Below, piece by piece: positions 7,689 to 16,814 of a stretch of 64,000 nt of DNA. Location of the stretch: positions 4,352,501 through 4,416,500 of the forward strand of contig NZ_JACHJW010000001.1 in NCBI RefSeq assembly GCF_014203835.1, read 5' to 3'. The stretch comes from Micromonospora polyrhachis. Lineage in GTDB: Bacteria; Actinomycetota; Actinomycetes; Mycobacteriales; Micromonosporaceae. Numbering within the stretch: position 1 is the stretch's first letter; each line of letters starts with the position of its first letter. Position numbers and translations under genes: made by a program. The notes beneath the pieces were generated by a model. It was not told the origin of the DNA and searched no databases. It was given only the letters and a program-made list of their open reading frames with translations.

Positions 7689-10600
7689 TCAGGGGCGGGG
7701 GAGTGCCGCCTCGATCAGCGCCGCGTGCTCGGCGTCGTGCGTCTTGACCGAGCCGGCCGCCGGGGCGGCGGCGGCCGGGCGGGAGATCCGCCGCAGCCGT
7801 ACGCCGTCCAGGTGCTCCAGCAGGTTCAGCGCCACGAACGACCAGGCACCCTGGTTGGCCGGCTCCTCCTGCACCCAGGCGAAGTCCTCCGCGTTGGGGT
7901 ACTCGGCGAGGACGGCCCGCAGCTCCGCCGCCGGCAGCGGGTAGAGCTGCTCCAGGCGGACCAGGGCGGTGTCGGTGATGCCCCGCTCGGTCCGGGCCTG
8001 CACCAGGTCGTAGTAGACCTTGCCCGAGCAGAGGAGCACCCGCTTGACCGCGTCCGGCCGGATGTCCCCGGTGTCGCGCAGTACCGGCTGGAAATTGTTC
8101 GACGTGAACTCCTCGACCGAGGAGACGCAGAGCTTGTGCCGCAGTAGCGACTTCGGCGTGAAGACGACCAGCGGCTTGCGCTTGGGCGACAGGGCCTGCC
8201 GGCGCAGCAGGTGGAAGTAGTTCGCCGGGGTGCTCGGGATGGCGACCCGCATGTTGTCCTCGGCGCACATCTGCAGGAACCGCTCGGGCCGGCCGGAGGT
8301 GTGGTCCGGGCCCTGGCCCTCGTGGCCGTGTGGCAGCAGCAGCGTCACCGACGACTGCTGTGCCCACTTCACCTCGCCGGAGGAGATGAACTCGTCCACC
8401 ACCGACTGTGCGCCGTTGGCGAAGTCACCGAACTGCGCCTCCCAGAGCACCAGCGCCTCGGTGTTCTCCACCGAGTAGCCGTACTCGAAGCCCATCGCCG
8501 CGTATTCGCTCAGCAGCGAGTCGTGTACGAAGAACCGGGCGGCGTCGCTGGTCAGCGCGGAGAGCGGGATGTGGTCCGCGCCGGTACGGGCGTCCACGAT
8601 CGCCGCGTGCCGCTGTACGAAGGTGCCCCGCCGGGAGTCCTGGCCGGCCAGCCGGACGGTGACTCCGTCGTGCAGCAGCGAGCCGATGGCGATGATCTCG
8701 CCGAAGCCCCAGTCGATGCCACCCTCGACGGCCATCTTGGCCCGCCGGTCGAGCAACTGCTGGATCCGCTTGTGCGGGGTGAAGTCCTCCGGCAGGGACG
8801 TGTGCGCCGCGCCGACCGCGTGCACCACGGAGACGTCCACCGCGGTGTCGACCTGGGGCTCGGGCTCGTCCTCGCGCCGTGGACGGCCGGCGGCCTTCGG
8901 TACGGAGGCGGCGTCCCTGGTGGCCTTGAAGACCCGTTCCAGTTGGGCCTGGAAGTCGCGCAGCAGCTCCTCGGCGTCCTCGACGGTGATGTCGCCCCGG
9001 CCGATCAGCTCCTCGGTGTAGAGCTTGCGTACGGACCGCTTGGCATCGATGATCGAGTACATCAGCGGGTTGGTCATGGCCGGGTCGTCGCCCTCGTTGT
9101 GGCCCCGCCGCCGGTAGCAGACCAGGTCGATCACGACGTCCTTGTTGAACGCCTGCCGGTACTGGAAGGCCAGCCTGGCGACCCGTACCACGGCCTCCGG
9201 GTCGTCCCCGTTGACGTGGAAGATCGGTGCCTCGATCATCCGGGCGATGTCGGTGCTGTAGAGGCTGGAACGCGAGTGTTCCGGTGCGGTGGTGAAGCCG
9301 ACCTGGTTGTTGACCACCACGTGCACCGAGCCGCCGGTCCGGTAGCCGCGAAGCTGGGAGAGGTTGAGCGTCTCGGCGACCACACCCTGACCGGCGAACG
9401 CGGCGTCACCGTGGACGAGTACCGGCAGTACCGTGTAGCCCTCCAGCTTGAGGTCTATCCGGTCCTGCTTGGCGCGGACGATGCCCTCCAGGACGGGGTT
9501 GACCGCCTCCAGGTGCGACGGGTTCGCGACCACCGAGACCTTGACCGAGTTGGCACCGTCCGGCGTGCTGAACTTGCCGTTCTGGCCCAGGTGGTACTTG
9601 ACGTCACCGGAGCCCTGGGTGCTTCGTGGGTCGAGGTGTCCCTCGAACTCGGAGAAGATCTTCTCGTACGGCTTGCCGACGATGTTGGCCAGCACGTTGA
9701 GCCGGCCCCGGTGGGCCATGCCGATGACCACCTCGTCGAGCTGGTCCTGGGCTGCCGCCTCCAGTACCTCGGCGAGCAGCGGAATCAGGGACTCGCCGCC
9801 CTCCAGGGAGAACCGCTTCTGGCCGACGTACTTGGTCTGTAGGAAGGTCTCGAACGCCTCGGCGGCGTTGAGCCGGTTGAGTACGTGCTTCTGCTCGTCC
9901 GTCGGGGGCTTCTCGTACTTGCGCTCGATCCGTTCCTGGATCCAGCGCCGCTCCTCCGGGTCCTGGATGTGCATGAACTCCACGCCGACCCGACGGCAGT
10001 AGGAGTCCCGCAGTACACCCAGGATCGAACGCAGCTTCATCCGCTGCTTGCCGGCGAAGCCGTTGACCGGGAACTCCCGGTCCAGGTCCCAGAGGGTCAG
10101 CCCGTGCTGGAGTACGTCCAGGTCCGGGTGCTTGCGGATCTTGAACTCAAGTGGGTCGGTGTCGGCCATCAGGTGCCCGCGCACCCGGTAGGCGTGGATC
10201 AGTTCGTGCACCCGCGCGGTCTTGTTGATCTGACCCTCGGAGTTGACCGCGACATCCCGCACCCAGCGCACCGGCTCGTAGGGGATACGCAGCGAGGTGA
10301 AGAGCTGGTCGTAGAAGTTGTGCTCGCCCAGCAGCAGCTCGTGCATGACCTTGAGGAACTCGCCGGACTGGGCGCCCTGGATGATCCGGTGGTCGTACGT
10401 GCTGGTCAGCGTGATGATCTTGCTGACCGCGAGGTCGGCGAGGGTCTCCTCGGACATGCCGGCGTAGGGGGCCGGGTACTCCATCGCGCCGACGCCGATG
10501 ATCGTGCCCTGGCCGACCATCAGCCGAGGCTGCGAGTGGACCGTGCCGATGCCGCCCGGGTTGGTCAGCGAGATCGTCGTACCGCCGTAGTCCTCCATGG

Positions 10601-11414
10601 TCAGCTCGTTACGCCGAGCGCGCCGGACCACGTCCTCGTACGCCTGCCAGAACTGGCGGAAGTCCATCTGCTCGCAGCCCTTGATGGAGGGCACGACCAG
10701 GTTGCGCGAGCCGTCCTTCTTGACCAGGTCGATGGCGATGCCCAGGTTGACGTGCTCGGGCTGCACCAGCACCGGCTTGCCGTCCACCTCGGCGAACGAG
10801 TTGTTCATCTCCGGGTGCAGGGCCAGTGCCCGGACCAGGGCGTAGCCGATCAGGTGGGTGAAGCTGACCTTGCCACCCCGACCGCGGGTCAGGTGGTTGT
10901 TGATCACGATCCGGTTGTCCACCAACAGCTTGGCGGGGACCGCCCGTACGCTGGTCGCGGTGGGCACCGACAGCGAGGCGTCCATGTTCTGGACGATCTT
11001 TGCCGCCACGCCGCGCAGCGGGCTGGTGGCGGCGCCGTTCGGTGCTCCCCCGGAGGCGGGCTTGGTCGCGGTCTTCACGGTCTTCTCGGCTACCTTCGGC
11101 GCGGCTTCGATCTTGGTGGTGGGCTGGGTGGGGGCCGGTGGTACGGCCTTCGGAGCCGGCTCGGTCTTGGCGGGGGCTGGTGCCGTTGCCGGGGAAACCT
11201 TCGCTGCCGCCTTGGTGTCGGCCGGAGCGCCAGCGGGTGCCGCTGCACCCGCCGTCGGCTCAGCCGCCGGACGGTAGTCAGCGAAGAACTCGTGCCAGGC
11301 CGGGTCGACGCTGGCGGGATCGGCGAGGTATCGCTGGTACATCTCCTCGACGATCCACTCGTTCGGGCCAAATCCCGCTAGTGGGTTGTCCTGAGAAGTC
11401 TGCTGGGTCGACAC
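7689..11414 (-). CDS. kgd: Multifunctional 2-oxoglutarate metabolism enzyme (Kgd/OdhA, fused E2-E1)
   Basis: This 1241-residue actinobacterial fusion enzyme belongs to the TCA cycle. Order: a short N-terminal segment ([20 protein letters not shown]), an Ala/Pro/Lys linker (about 45-115), an E2-like succinyltransferase core without a lipoyl domain (about 120-370, with [16 protein letters not shown] as the catalytic DHR motif), and the thiamine-diphosphate E1 part (about 400-1241, with [23 protein letters not shown] and [15 protein letters not shown]). In mycobacteria and corynebacteria this protein forms a mixed complex with AceE/AceF-type partners and is controlled by GarA/OdhI, an FHA protein. 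The GTG start ([10 protein letters not shown]) follows GAAAGAGGCG. Length and layout match the family fully. Confidence 0.97.
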   Translation of the reverse strand: MSTQQTSQDNPLAGFGPNEWIVEEMYQRYLADPASVDPAWHEFFADYRPAAEPTAGAAAPAGAPADTKAAAKVSPATAPAPAKTEPAPKAVPPAPTQPTTKIEAAPKVAEKTVKTATKPASGGAPNGAATSPLRGVAAKIVQNMDASLSVPTATSVRAVPAKLLVDNRIVINNHLTRGRGGKVSFTHLIGYALVRALALHPEMNNSFAEVDGKPVLVQPEHVNLGIAIDLVKKDGSRNLVVPSIKGCEQMDFRQFWQAYEDVVRRARRNELTMEDYGGTTISLTNPGGIGTVHSQPRLMVGQGTIIGVGAMEYPAPYAGMSEETLADLAVSKIITLTSTYDHRIIQGAQSGEFLKVMHELLLGEHNFYDQLFTSLRIPYEPVRWVRDVAVNSEGQINKTARVHELIHAYRVRGHLMADTDPLEFKIRKHPDLDVLQHGLTLWDLDREFPVNGFAGKQRMKLRSILGVLRDSYCRRVGVEFMHIQDPEERRWIQERIERKYEKPPTDEQKHVLNRLNAAEAFETFLQTKYVGQKRFSLEGGESLIPLLAEVLEAAAQDQLDEVVIGMAHRGRLNVLANIVGKPYEKIFSEFEGHLDPRSTQGSGDVKYHLGQNGKFSTPDGANSVKVSVVANPSHLEAVNPVLEGIVRAKQDRIDLKLEGYTVLPVLVHGDAAFAGQGVVAETLNLSQLRGYRTGGSVHVVVNNQVGFTTAPEHSRSSLYSTDIARMIEAPIFHVNGDDPEAVVRVARLAFQYRQAFNKDVVIDLVCYRRRGHNEGDDPAMTNPLMYSIIDAKRSVRKLYTEELIGRGDITVEDAEELLRDFQAQLERVFKATRDAASVPKAAGRPRREDEPEPQVDTAVDVSVVHAVGAAHTSLPEDFTPHKRIQQLLDRRAKMAVEGGIDWGFGEIIAIGSLLHDGVTVRLAGQDSRRGTFVQRHAAIVDARTGADHIPLSALTSDAARFFVHDSLLSEYAAMGFEYGYSVENTEALVLWEAQFGDFANGAQSVVDEFISSGEVKWAQQSSVTLLLPHGHEGQGPDHTSGRPERFLQMCAEDNMRVAIPSTPANYFHLLRRQALSPKRKPLVVFTPKSLLRHKLCVSSVEEFTSNNFQPVLRDTGDIRPDAVKRVLLCSGKVYYDLVQARTERGITDTALVRLEQLYPLPAAELRAVLAEYPNAEDFAWVQEEPANQGAWSFVALNLLEHLDGVRLRRISRPAAAAPAAGSVKTHDAEHAALIEAALPRP

Positions 11415-11673
11415 GGCCGGTAATCGCCTCTTTCAAGCGGGTTGTGTAGCACGCGGGGTCTGCCGCCCACGTGGGCCTGGAAGACGGCTTCCAGGCTACG
11501 CCGTGCGGTTGCCGCAGGCATTTCCGCCTCCGTTGCGTGCTCCGTTTCACAGAAGATGCCAGAAGTCCGCCAGATACTGCGTGTTCCGACAGTTGCTGAT
11601 AAGGCGTGGCGCGTCGATGACGCCCGGGTTCCGCTGATCGGATGGGGTGATGGAGCCAGCAACCGGACATGGC
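11415..11673. other. Promoter/leader region of kgd
   Basis: No gene is supported in the stretch between kgd and the hairpin at 11674. It must hold the kgd promoter on the minus strand. No specific operator was recognised. Confidence 0.5.
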
Positions 11674-11704
11674 GCGACGGGGGTGCCGTCGGCACCCCCG
11701 TCGC
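11674..11704 (-). terminator. Terminator of the ABC-2 exporter operon
   Basis: Perfect 14-bp arms GCGACGGGGGTGCC (11674-11687) and GGCACCCCCGTCGC (11691-11704) flank a GTC loop. The hairpin ends 12 nt beyond the permease stop codon. Confidence 0.85.
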
Positions 11705-11716
11705 ATACCGCACGCG

Positions 11717-12547
11717 TCAGGAGATGTCGCGTTTGCGGACGAGTAGGGTGCCCGCCACTCCGGTCACCACCGCGTAGCCGATCAGAACTGCCGCGCCTAC
11801 CCACTGCGGCGGGCTGCCGGGCAGTTCGTCACCCGTGATCATCAGCTGGGAGGCAATGGACGGCACGATCACCTGGAGTTCGAGGATCCAGTCCGCTTCG
11901 AATATCTGCTGGAGGACGACGAAGAGGACGCTGGCCGCCACGGTACCGAGCAGGTAGAGCACCACCACCGTGATGGTGGCACCGATCTGACTGCGGATGA
12001 GCACGCCGAAGCCGACCCCGAAGATCCCCCAGAGCACATAGGCGAGCAGGTTGAGCAGGAGCGCCTCGATGATCACCGAATCACCGAGATGATGATCGAC
12101 CCCTTCGGCCGACAGGAAGATCATCGTTGCCGGGATGTTGATTGCTGTGGTGACCAACCAGAAGACGGCACCGAGCAGGGTGGCGGCGACCAGCTTGGCG
12201 AGTACCACGGCGGTGCGGCGCGGCGTGCTGAGGAAGGTGGTGGTCGCGGTCTGGTGGTAGAACTCGTTGGTCACCACGAGGATGCCCAGCAGCGTGACGA
12301 AGAGCAGGCCGAAGAACTGCCCCGAGGTGAACAGGTTCGTCGCCTGTACCACGACATCCTTCTGGGCCTGAAGCTGTTCGACCTGCTCCGGCGGCAGACC
12401 TTCGGGGATGTCGAGGTCGAATGTGACGTGGGCGCTGAAGGCGTTGAGCGCGAATGTCAGCGCCCACGCGAGCAGGGCACCGAGACCGAACAGCCACCAG
12501 GTGTTGGTCGTACGGATCTTGAGCAGTTCGGATCGGACGAGGTTCAT
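11717..12547 (-). CDS. ABC-2 type exporter permease
   Basis: This 276-residue membrane protein has about six transmembrane segments. The N-terminus MNLVRSELLKIRTTNTWWLF is typical of ABC-2 permeases, and TNEFYHQTATTTFLSTPRR marks the conserved coupling region after the first large loop. It should form the membrane part of an efflux pump with the ATPase encoded immediately upstream, whose stop overlaps this ATG (ATGA). A short extracellular charged loop (LDIPEGLPPEQVEQLQAQKD) separates the first two segments. The exported substrate is unknown. Related Streptomyces/Micromonospora pairs are often drug or lipid exporters under a divergent PadR regulator, as here. Confidence 0.88.
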   Translation of the reverse strand: MNLVRSELLKIRTTNTWWLFGLGALLAWALTFALNAFSAHVTFDLDIPEGLPPEQVEQLQAQKDVVVQATNLFTSGQFFGLLFVTLLGILVVTNEFYHQTATTTFLSTPRRTAVVLAKLVAATLLGAVFWLVTTAINIPATMIFLSAEGVDHHLGDSVIIEALLLNLLAYVLWGIFGVGFGVLIRSQIGATITVVVLYLLGTVAASVLFVVLQQIFEADWILELQVIVPSIASQLMITGDELPGSPPQWVGAAVLIGYAVVTGVAGTLLVRKRDIS

Positions 12548-13482
12548 CGGATTCCCGCCTTTCCGGACGTCAACTCCAGGAAGACGCCTTCTAGGTCGAG
12601 GCGTTCGGTGGTCAGCTCGTGCAGCTCGACCTGGGCGGCCAGCGCGGCCCGGCCGACCGCCGGGGCGTCCACCCCGTCGATCAGCAGCACCCCGTCCGCA
12701 TCCCGGGTCACCGTGGCGCTCTGCGCCGCCAGCGCGTTCGCGAGCGCGTCAGCCTGCGGCGTACGGACCCGAACGCGGCTGCTGTGCGCCATCGAGCCGA
12801 TCACCGTGTCGACCGGGCCCTGCCGGACGAGCTTGCCGGCCGCGATGATCACGACGTCGTCGGCGAGCAACTGCATCTCGGAGAGCAGGTGGCTGGAGAC
12901 CAGCACGGTGCGTCCCTCGGCGGCGAGCGCCCTGAGGAAGCCCCGCATCCAGCGGATGCCCTCCGGGTCCAGCCCGTTGGCCGGCTCGTCGAGGACCAGT
13001 ACCTGTGGGTCGCCCAGCATCGCCGCGGCGATGCCCAGCCGCTGCTTCATGCCGAGCGAGTAGCCCTTGAACTTGCGGTTGGCCGCCGGGGTCAGTCCGA
13101 CCATGGCCAGGGCCTCGTCGGCGCGCTGCCGGGGCAGCCCGGCTGCGGCGCAGATCACCCGGAGATGGTTGATGCCGGTCCGGCCCTTGTGGGCACTGGA
13201 CGCCTCCAGCACCGCGCCCACGTGCTGCAGCGGCTGCTGCAGGTCGGCGTAGCGCCGGCCGCCGAAGGTCGCGGTGCCGGCCGTCGGCGTGACCAGGTTG
13301 AGCAGCATCCGCAGGGTAGTGGTCTTGCCGGCACCGTTGGGGCCCAGGAAGCCGGTCACCCGGCCGGGCGCGATGGTGAACGACAGATTGTCGACCGCGC
13401 GTAGGTTGCGGTACTGCTTGGTCAGGCCGGAGACGACTATCTGACCGCTTCCGGATGTGGGCCTTGACTGCCCGTCGGACAT
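12544..13482 (-). CDS. ABC-2 type exporter ATP-binding protein
   Basis: This 312-residue ATPase of the DrrA/CcmA-like class has Walker A GPNGAGKTTT, signature YSLGMKQRLGIAAAML, Walker B VLVLDEPANGLDPEG and the H-loop VLVSSHLLSEMQ. The C-terminal ~90 residues form the accessory domain common to drug-export ATPases. The start at 13482 was chosen because GGAAGGAG lies 5 nt upstream, and the upstream in-frame extension has no family resemblance. The signature is SLGMKQR rather than LSGGQ, which is normal for this subgroup. The gene is translationally coupled to the permease and divergent from the PadR gene across a 258-bp region with a candidate operator. Confidence 0.92.
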   Translation of the reverse strand: MSDGQSRPTSGSGQIVVSGLTKQYRNLRAVDNLSFTIAPGRVTGFLGPNGAGKTTTLRMLLNLVTPTAGTATFGGRRYADLQQPLQHVGAVLEASSAHKGRTGINHLRVICAAAGLPRQRADEALAMVGLTPAANRKFKGYSLGMKQRLGIAAAMLGDPQVLVLDEPANGLDPEGIRWMRGFLRALAAEGRTVLVSSHLLSEMQLLADDVVIIAAGKLVRQGPVDTVIGSMAHSSRVRVRTPQADALANALAAQSATVTRDADGVLLIDGVDAPAVGRAALAAQVELHELTTERLDLEGVFLELTSGKAGIR

Positions 13483-13656
13483 CTCACTCCTTCCGTGGAC
13501 GGCGTGTTCGCTCCAGGCGGACGCGCCATTGCACAGCGTGACGTATCTGCTGGGCAAGACAATCATGAGTAATGCCGAATTTGGTCTCCTACCCAGGCAG
13601 GAGACGGTCCTACGCGAGCAGGACATCCCCACGGACGGTAGCGCACGATCTCCAGG

Positions 13657-13681
13657 CATCGCGATGTATCGCGTTATGATC
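13657..13681. promoter_or_regulatory. Candidate PadR operator (repeated ATCGCG half-sites)
   Basis: The palindrome CATCGCGATG (13657-13666) is followed 11 bp on by TATCGCGTTA (13668-13677), giving two one-turn-spaced half-sites. They lie in the divergent region between the exporter operon and the PadR gene, 60-85 bp before the PadR start. Assignment to PadR is inferred from location. Confidence 0.45.
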
Positions 13682-13740
13682 GGTGCCGTGGGCGAGAGTC
13701 ACGCTCCGAGCCGACGCGACCCTGTGGGAGGAGACCCGGT

Positions 13741-14412
13741 ATGACCGCCGTGTTCAGCCATGGCCGATTGCGGCTCTACCTGCTCAAACTCCTCGATGCC
13801 GGGCCGAAGCACGGCTACGAGCTGATCCGGCGGTTGGAGGAGCGGTTCCTGGGCTACTACGCGCCCAGTGCCGGCACCATCTATCCCCGTCTGCAGCGGA
13901 TGGAGGTCGAGGGACGGGTGACTCACACCGCCGCCGGTGGCCGGAAGGTCTACGAGATCACCGATGCCGGTCGGGCGGAGCTGCGCCAGCGGGCCAGAGA
14001 GGTGGCCGACCTCGAATCGGACATTCGGTCCGTGGTCGCGGAGCTGGCTGGCCTGACCGGGGAGACCCAGACCGAGGTGCCCGAACCCACCCGGGAATAC
14101 CCGGGCCAGTCGTCGGTCCGGGAACGCCCGGACGAGTTGTCGGTCCGGGAACGCCCGGGCGAGTCGCGCGGGGCGGCCCGGCGTTCCCGGCCGTCCCAGC
14201 CGATCCAGCCAACTCGGCTGACCCGGCTGACTCCCCGGGCGGCACCCGGCGCGACACCGACCGGCACCGAGGAACTCGATCACCGACTGGCCGCCTTCGT
14301 CGTGGAGGTTCGATCCCTCGTCGGGGAGCGTCAGCTCACCGAGGCCCAACTGGGTACCGCCATCCGGATGCTCGACGGCACCATCGACGGCCTGCGGCGC
14401 CTCCTGCGGTGA
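13741..14412 (+). CDS. PadR family transcriptional regulator
   Basis: This 223-residue regulator has an N-terminal winged helix (about 1-85) with the PadR signature: LLKLLDAGPKHGYELIRRLE, APSAGTIYPRLQRMEVEGRV and RKVYEITDAGRAEL. It probably represses the divergent ABC-2 exporter and itself, releasing DNA on ligand binding. The C-terminal part is unusual. A long low-complexity linker (about 105-178) contains a doubled VRERP(D/G)E segment and a PTRLTRLTPRA run before a final helix, LDHRLAAFVVEVRSLVGERQ. The start has GGGAGGAGACC 5 nt upstream. The specific inducer is unknown. Confidence 0.9.
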   Translation: MTAVFSHGRLRLYLLKLLDAGPKHGYELIRRLEERFLGYYAPSAGTIYPRLQRMEVEGRVTHTAAGGRKVYEITDAGRAELRQRAREVADLESDIRSVVAELAGLTGETQTEVPEPTREYPGQSSVRERPDELSVRERPGESRGAARRSRPSQPIQPTRLTRLTPRAAPGATPTGTEELDHRLAAFVVEVRSLVGERQLTEAQLGTAIRMLDGTIDGLRRLLR

Positions 14413-14495
14413 GATGATCGACCGGAGAGGTCGTTCTCAGCTTTTCCCCAGGAAACCATCAGCGGCCGTGCAGCGGCGCGACGGAGGATGAGGGC

Positions 14496-15197
14496 ATGGC
14501 CGCACCGCAGACCGAGGCACGACTGCTCGTCGTCGAGGACGATCCGAACATCCTCGAACTGCTCTCCGCCAGCCTGCGCTTCGCGGGCTTCGAGGTGGCC
14601 ACCGCGACCAGCGGCAGCGCGGCCGTCAGCGCCGCCAAGGAACGTCGACCCGACCTGGTCGTACTCGACGTCATGCTGCCGGACCTAGACGGTTTCGAAG
14701 TGATCCGGCTGATGCGCGAGGGCGGCACCCGTACCCCGGTGGTCTTCCTGACCGCCCGGGACGCGACCGACGACAAGATCCGTGGGCTGACCCTGGGCGG
14801 GGACGACTACGTCACCAAGCCGTTCAGCCTGGAGGAGCTGACCGCCCGGATCCGGGCGGTGCTGCGCCGTACCGCCACCGGGGAGCACGCGCCGTCCCGG
14901 TTGACCTTCGCCGACCTGGAGTTGGACGAGGAGACCCACGAGGTGACCCGGGCCGGGCAGCGGGTGCAGCTGTCGCCGACCGAGTTCAAGCTGCTGCGCT
15001 ATCTCATGCTCAACGCCAACCGGGTGCTGTCCAAGGCGCAGATCCTGGACCACGTCTGGAACTACGACTTCCGGGGTGACGACAACATCGTCGAGTCGTA
15101 CATCTCCTATCTGCGTCGCAAGATCGACAACACCCAGCCCCGGCTCATCCACACCCTGCGCGGGGTCGGCTACGTGCTGCGTAAGCCGCCGGCGTGA
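14496..15197 (+). CDS. OmpR-family response regulator
   Basis: This 233-residue protein has a receiver domain (about 1-120) with acidic pocket VVEDD, phospho-acceptor Asp in LVVLDVMLPD, Thr in VFLTARD and Lys in DDYVTKPF. The C-terminal winged helix (about 138-230) carries SPTEFKLLRYLMLNANRVLS and VESYISYLRRKID. Its stop overlaps the start of the histidine kinase gene as GTGA, so the two form a cognate pair. It resembles MprA/TcrX-type regulators. The HtrA-like protease encoded right after the kinase suggests an envelope-stress regulon, as in mycobacterial mprAB-pepD. That functional link is inferred from gene order. Confidence 0.93.
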   Translation: MAAPQTEARLLVVEDDPNILELLSASLRFAGFEVATATSGSAAVSAAKERRPDLVVLDVMLPDLDGFEVIRLMREGGTRTPVVFLTARDATDDKIRGLTLGGDDYVTKPFSLEELTARIRAVLRRTATGEHAPSRLTFADLELDEETHEVTRAGQRVQLSPTEFKLLRYLMLNANRVLSKAQILDHVWNYDFRGDDNIVESYISYLRRKIDNTQPRLIHTLRGVGYVLRKPPA

Positions 15198-16762
15198 CCG
15201 GCCCGGGGATCCTGAAGGGCGGACTGCGCGCCATTCCGTTACGGGTCAAGCTGGTCGCCGCGGTCCTGGCCCTGGTGGCCGCCGCCCTGGTGGTGATCAG
15301 TGTGATGACCGCCTTCTTCCTGCGCAGCTACCTGGTCGAGCAGGTCGACTCCGAGCTGCGCGACCAGGTGCACACCCTGGAGACGGCAACGTCCATCCCG
15401 GACGTGAGCCGGATCCAGGTCAACCTGGCCACCGACTACGTGCTGGTCGTGCCCGGTGCCGGCAATCAGGAGCGGGACCACGCGTACGACATGGTTCGGT
15501 TCCGCCCGACGGACCTGCCGCCGTGGCCGGACACCGTCCAGGGCTTCGCCGAACTCAAGGGCGATCCGTTCACGGTCCGGGCCCGGGGCAGCCAGATCCG
15601 GTGGCGGATGCTCTACACCGAACTGCCCACCGGGCAGATGATCGCCGTCGGGCAGAACCTCATCGACGTCGACAAGGCGGTGCACCGGCTGGTCTGGATC
15701 GATGTGCTGGTCGGCAGCTCGGTACTCATCGTGCTTGCCTCGCTCGGCGCGGCGATCGTCCGTACCAGTCTCAAGCCCCTGGTCGAGATCGAGCGGACCG
15801 CCGCCGCGATCGCCCGCGGCGACCTCAGCAAACGTGTCCCCGACCCGGAGGCCGGCGATCCGGAGCCCACCAGCGAGCTGGGCCGACTCTCCCGGGCCCT
15901 GAACGCGATGCTCACCCAGATCGAGGCGGCGTTCACCGCGCGGGCCGCGTCGGAGACCGCTGCCCGGTCGGCCGAGTCGGCGGCCCGGGACGCGGCGGTC
16001 GCCGCGCAGGCCTCGGAGGCGCGGGCCCGCCGGTCCGAGGAGCGGATGCGGCAGTTCGTGGCGGACGCGTCGCACGAGCTACGAACCCCGTTGACCACCA
16101 TCCGAGGCTTCGCCGAGCTCTACCGGCAGGGGGCGGCCGGCTCGCCGGAGGACACCGCCCGGCTGGTGCGTCGGATCGAGGACGAGGCGGCCCGAATGGG
16201 GCTGCTGGTGGAGGATCTGCTGCTGCTCGCCCGGTTGGACCGGGAACGGCCGCTGACCCTGGCCCCGGTCGAACTGCCGGTGCTGGCCGCTGACGCGGTA
16301 CAGGCCGCTCGGGCGGTCGCCCCCGACCGGGACATCCGCCTGGAGGTGGTACCGGGATCGGGGCCGCTGGTGGTGTACGGCGACGACGCCCGGCTGCGAC
16401 AGATCATCGGCAACCTGATGGCCAACGCGGTCAACCACACGCCAGCCGACGCACGGGTCACCCTGCGACTGCGTACCGAGCAGGGCAACCTGGCCGTCGT
16501 CGAGATCGCCGACACCGGCCCGGGGCTCACCCCGGAACAGATCGAGCGGGTCTTCGAGCGGTTCTACCGGGCCGACTCCGCACGTACCCGCCGGTCGGAC
16601 GGGGTTGCCGGGACCGGGCTCGGCCTGGCCATCGTCGCGGCCCTGGTGGCCGCGCACAACGGCTCGGTCGAGGCGAGCGAGACCCCGGGCGGGGGCGCGA
16701 CCTTCCGGGTACGACTACCGCTGGCCCCCGACAGCGGCGAATCGGCTGATTCTCACAGCTAA
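15194..16762 (+). CDS. Membrane sensor histidine kinase
   Basis: This 522-residue kinase has transmembrane helix 1 near residues 18-42, an extracytoplasmic sensor of ~120 residues, helix 2 near 170-192, HAMP (about 193-245), HisKA with phospho-His in DASHELRTPLTT, and HATPase motifs NLMANAVNHTP (N box), DTGPGLT (G1) and GTGLGLAIV (G2). An Ala/Glu/Arg-rich segment between HAMP and HisKA (about 252-290, for example AARSAESAARDAAVAAQAS) looks like an extended coiled coil and is longer than usual. The GTG start is coupled to the response regulator gene. It should phosphorylate that regulator in response to an envelope signal. Confidence 0.93.
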   Translation: MTGPGILKGGLRAIPLRVKLVAAVLALVAAALVVISVMTAFFLRSYLVEQVDSELRDQVHTLETATSIPDVSRIQVNLATDYVLVVPGAGNQERDHAYDMVRFRPTDLPPWPDTVQGFAELKGDPFTVRARGSQIRWRMLYTELPTGQMIAVGQNLIDVDKAVHRLVWIDVLVGSSVLIVLASLGAAIVRTSLKPLVEIERTAAAIARGDLSKRVPDPEAGDPEPTSELGRLSRALNAMLTQIEAAFTARAASETAARSAESAARDAAVAAQASEARARRSEERMRQFVADASHELRTPLTTIRGFAELYRQGAAGSPEDTARLVRRIEDEAARMGLLVEDLLLLARLDRERPLTLAPVELPVLAADAVQAARAVAPDRDIRLEVVPGSGPLVVYGDDARLRQIIGNLMANAVNHTPADARVTLRLRTEQGNLAVVEIADTGPGLTPEQIERVFERFYRADSARTRRSDGVAGTGLGLAIVAALVAAHNGSVEASETPGGGATFRVRLPLAPDSGESADSHS

Positions 16763-16814
16763 CCTCCAGGATGATCACAGGCGTGTTCCAGTACGGGAGG
16801 GGATGGTGGAAGGC

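Noticed and set aside
8211-11381. Long plus-strand open frames opposite kgd (8211-9842 and 9885-11381)
   Set aside because: kgd on the minus strand shows complete family motifs end to end; these frames show only repetitive Val/Gly/Asp/His composition.
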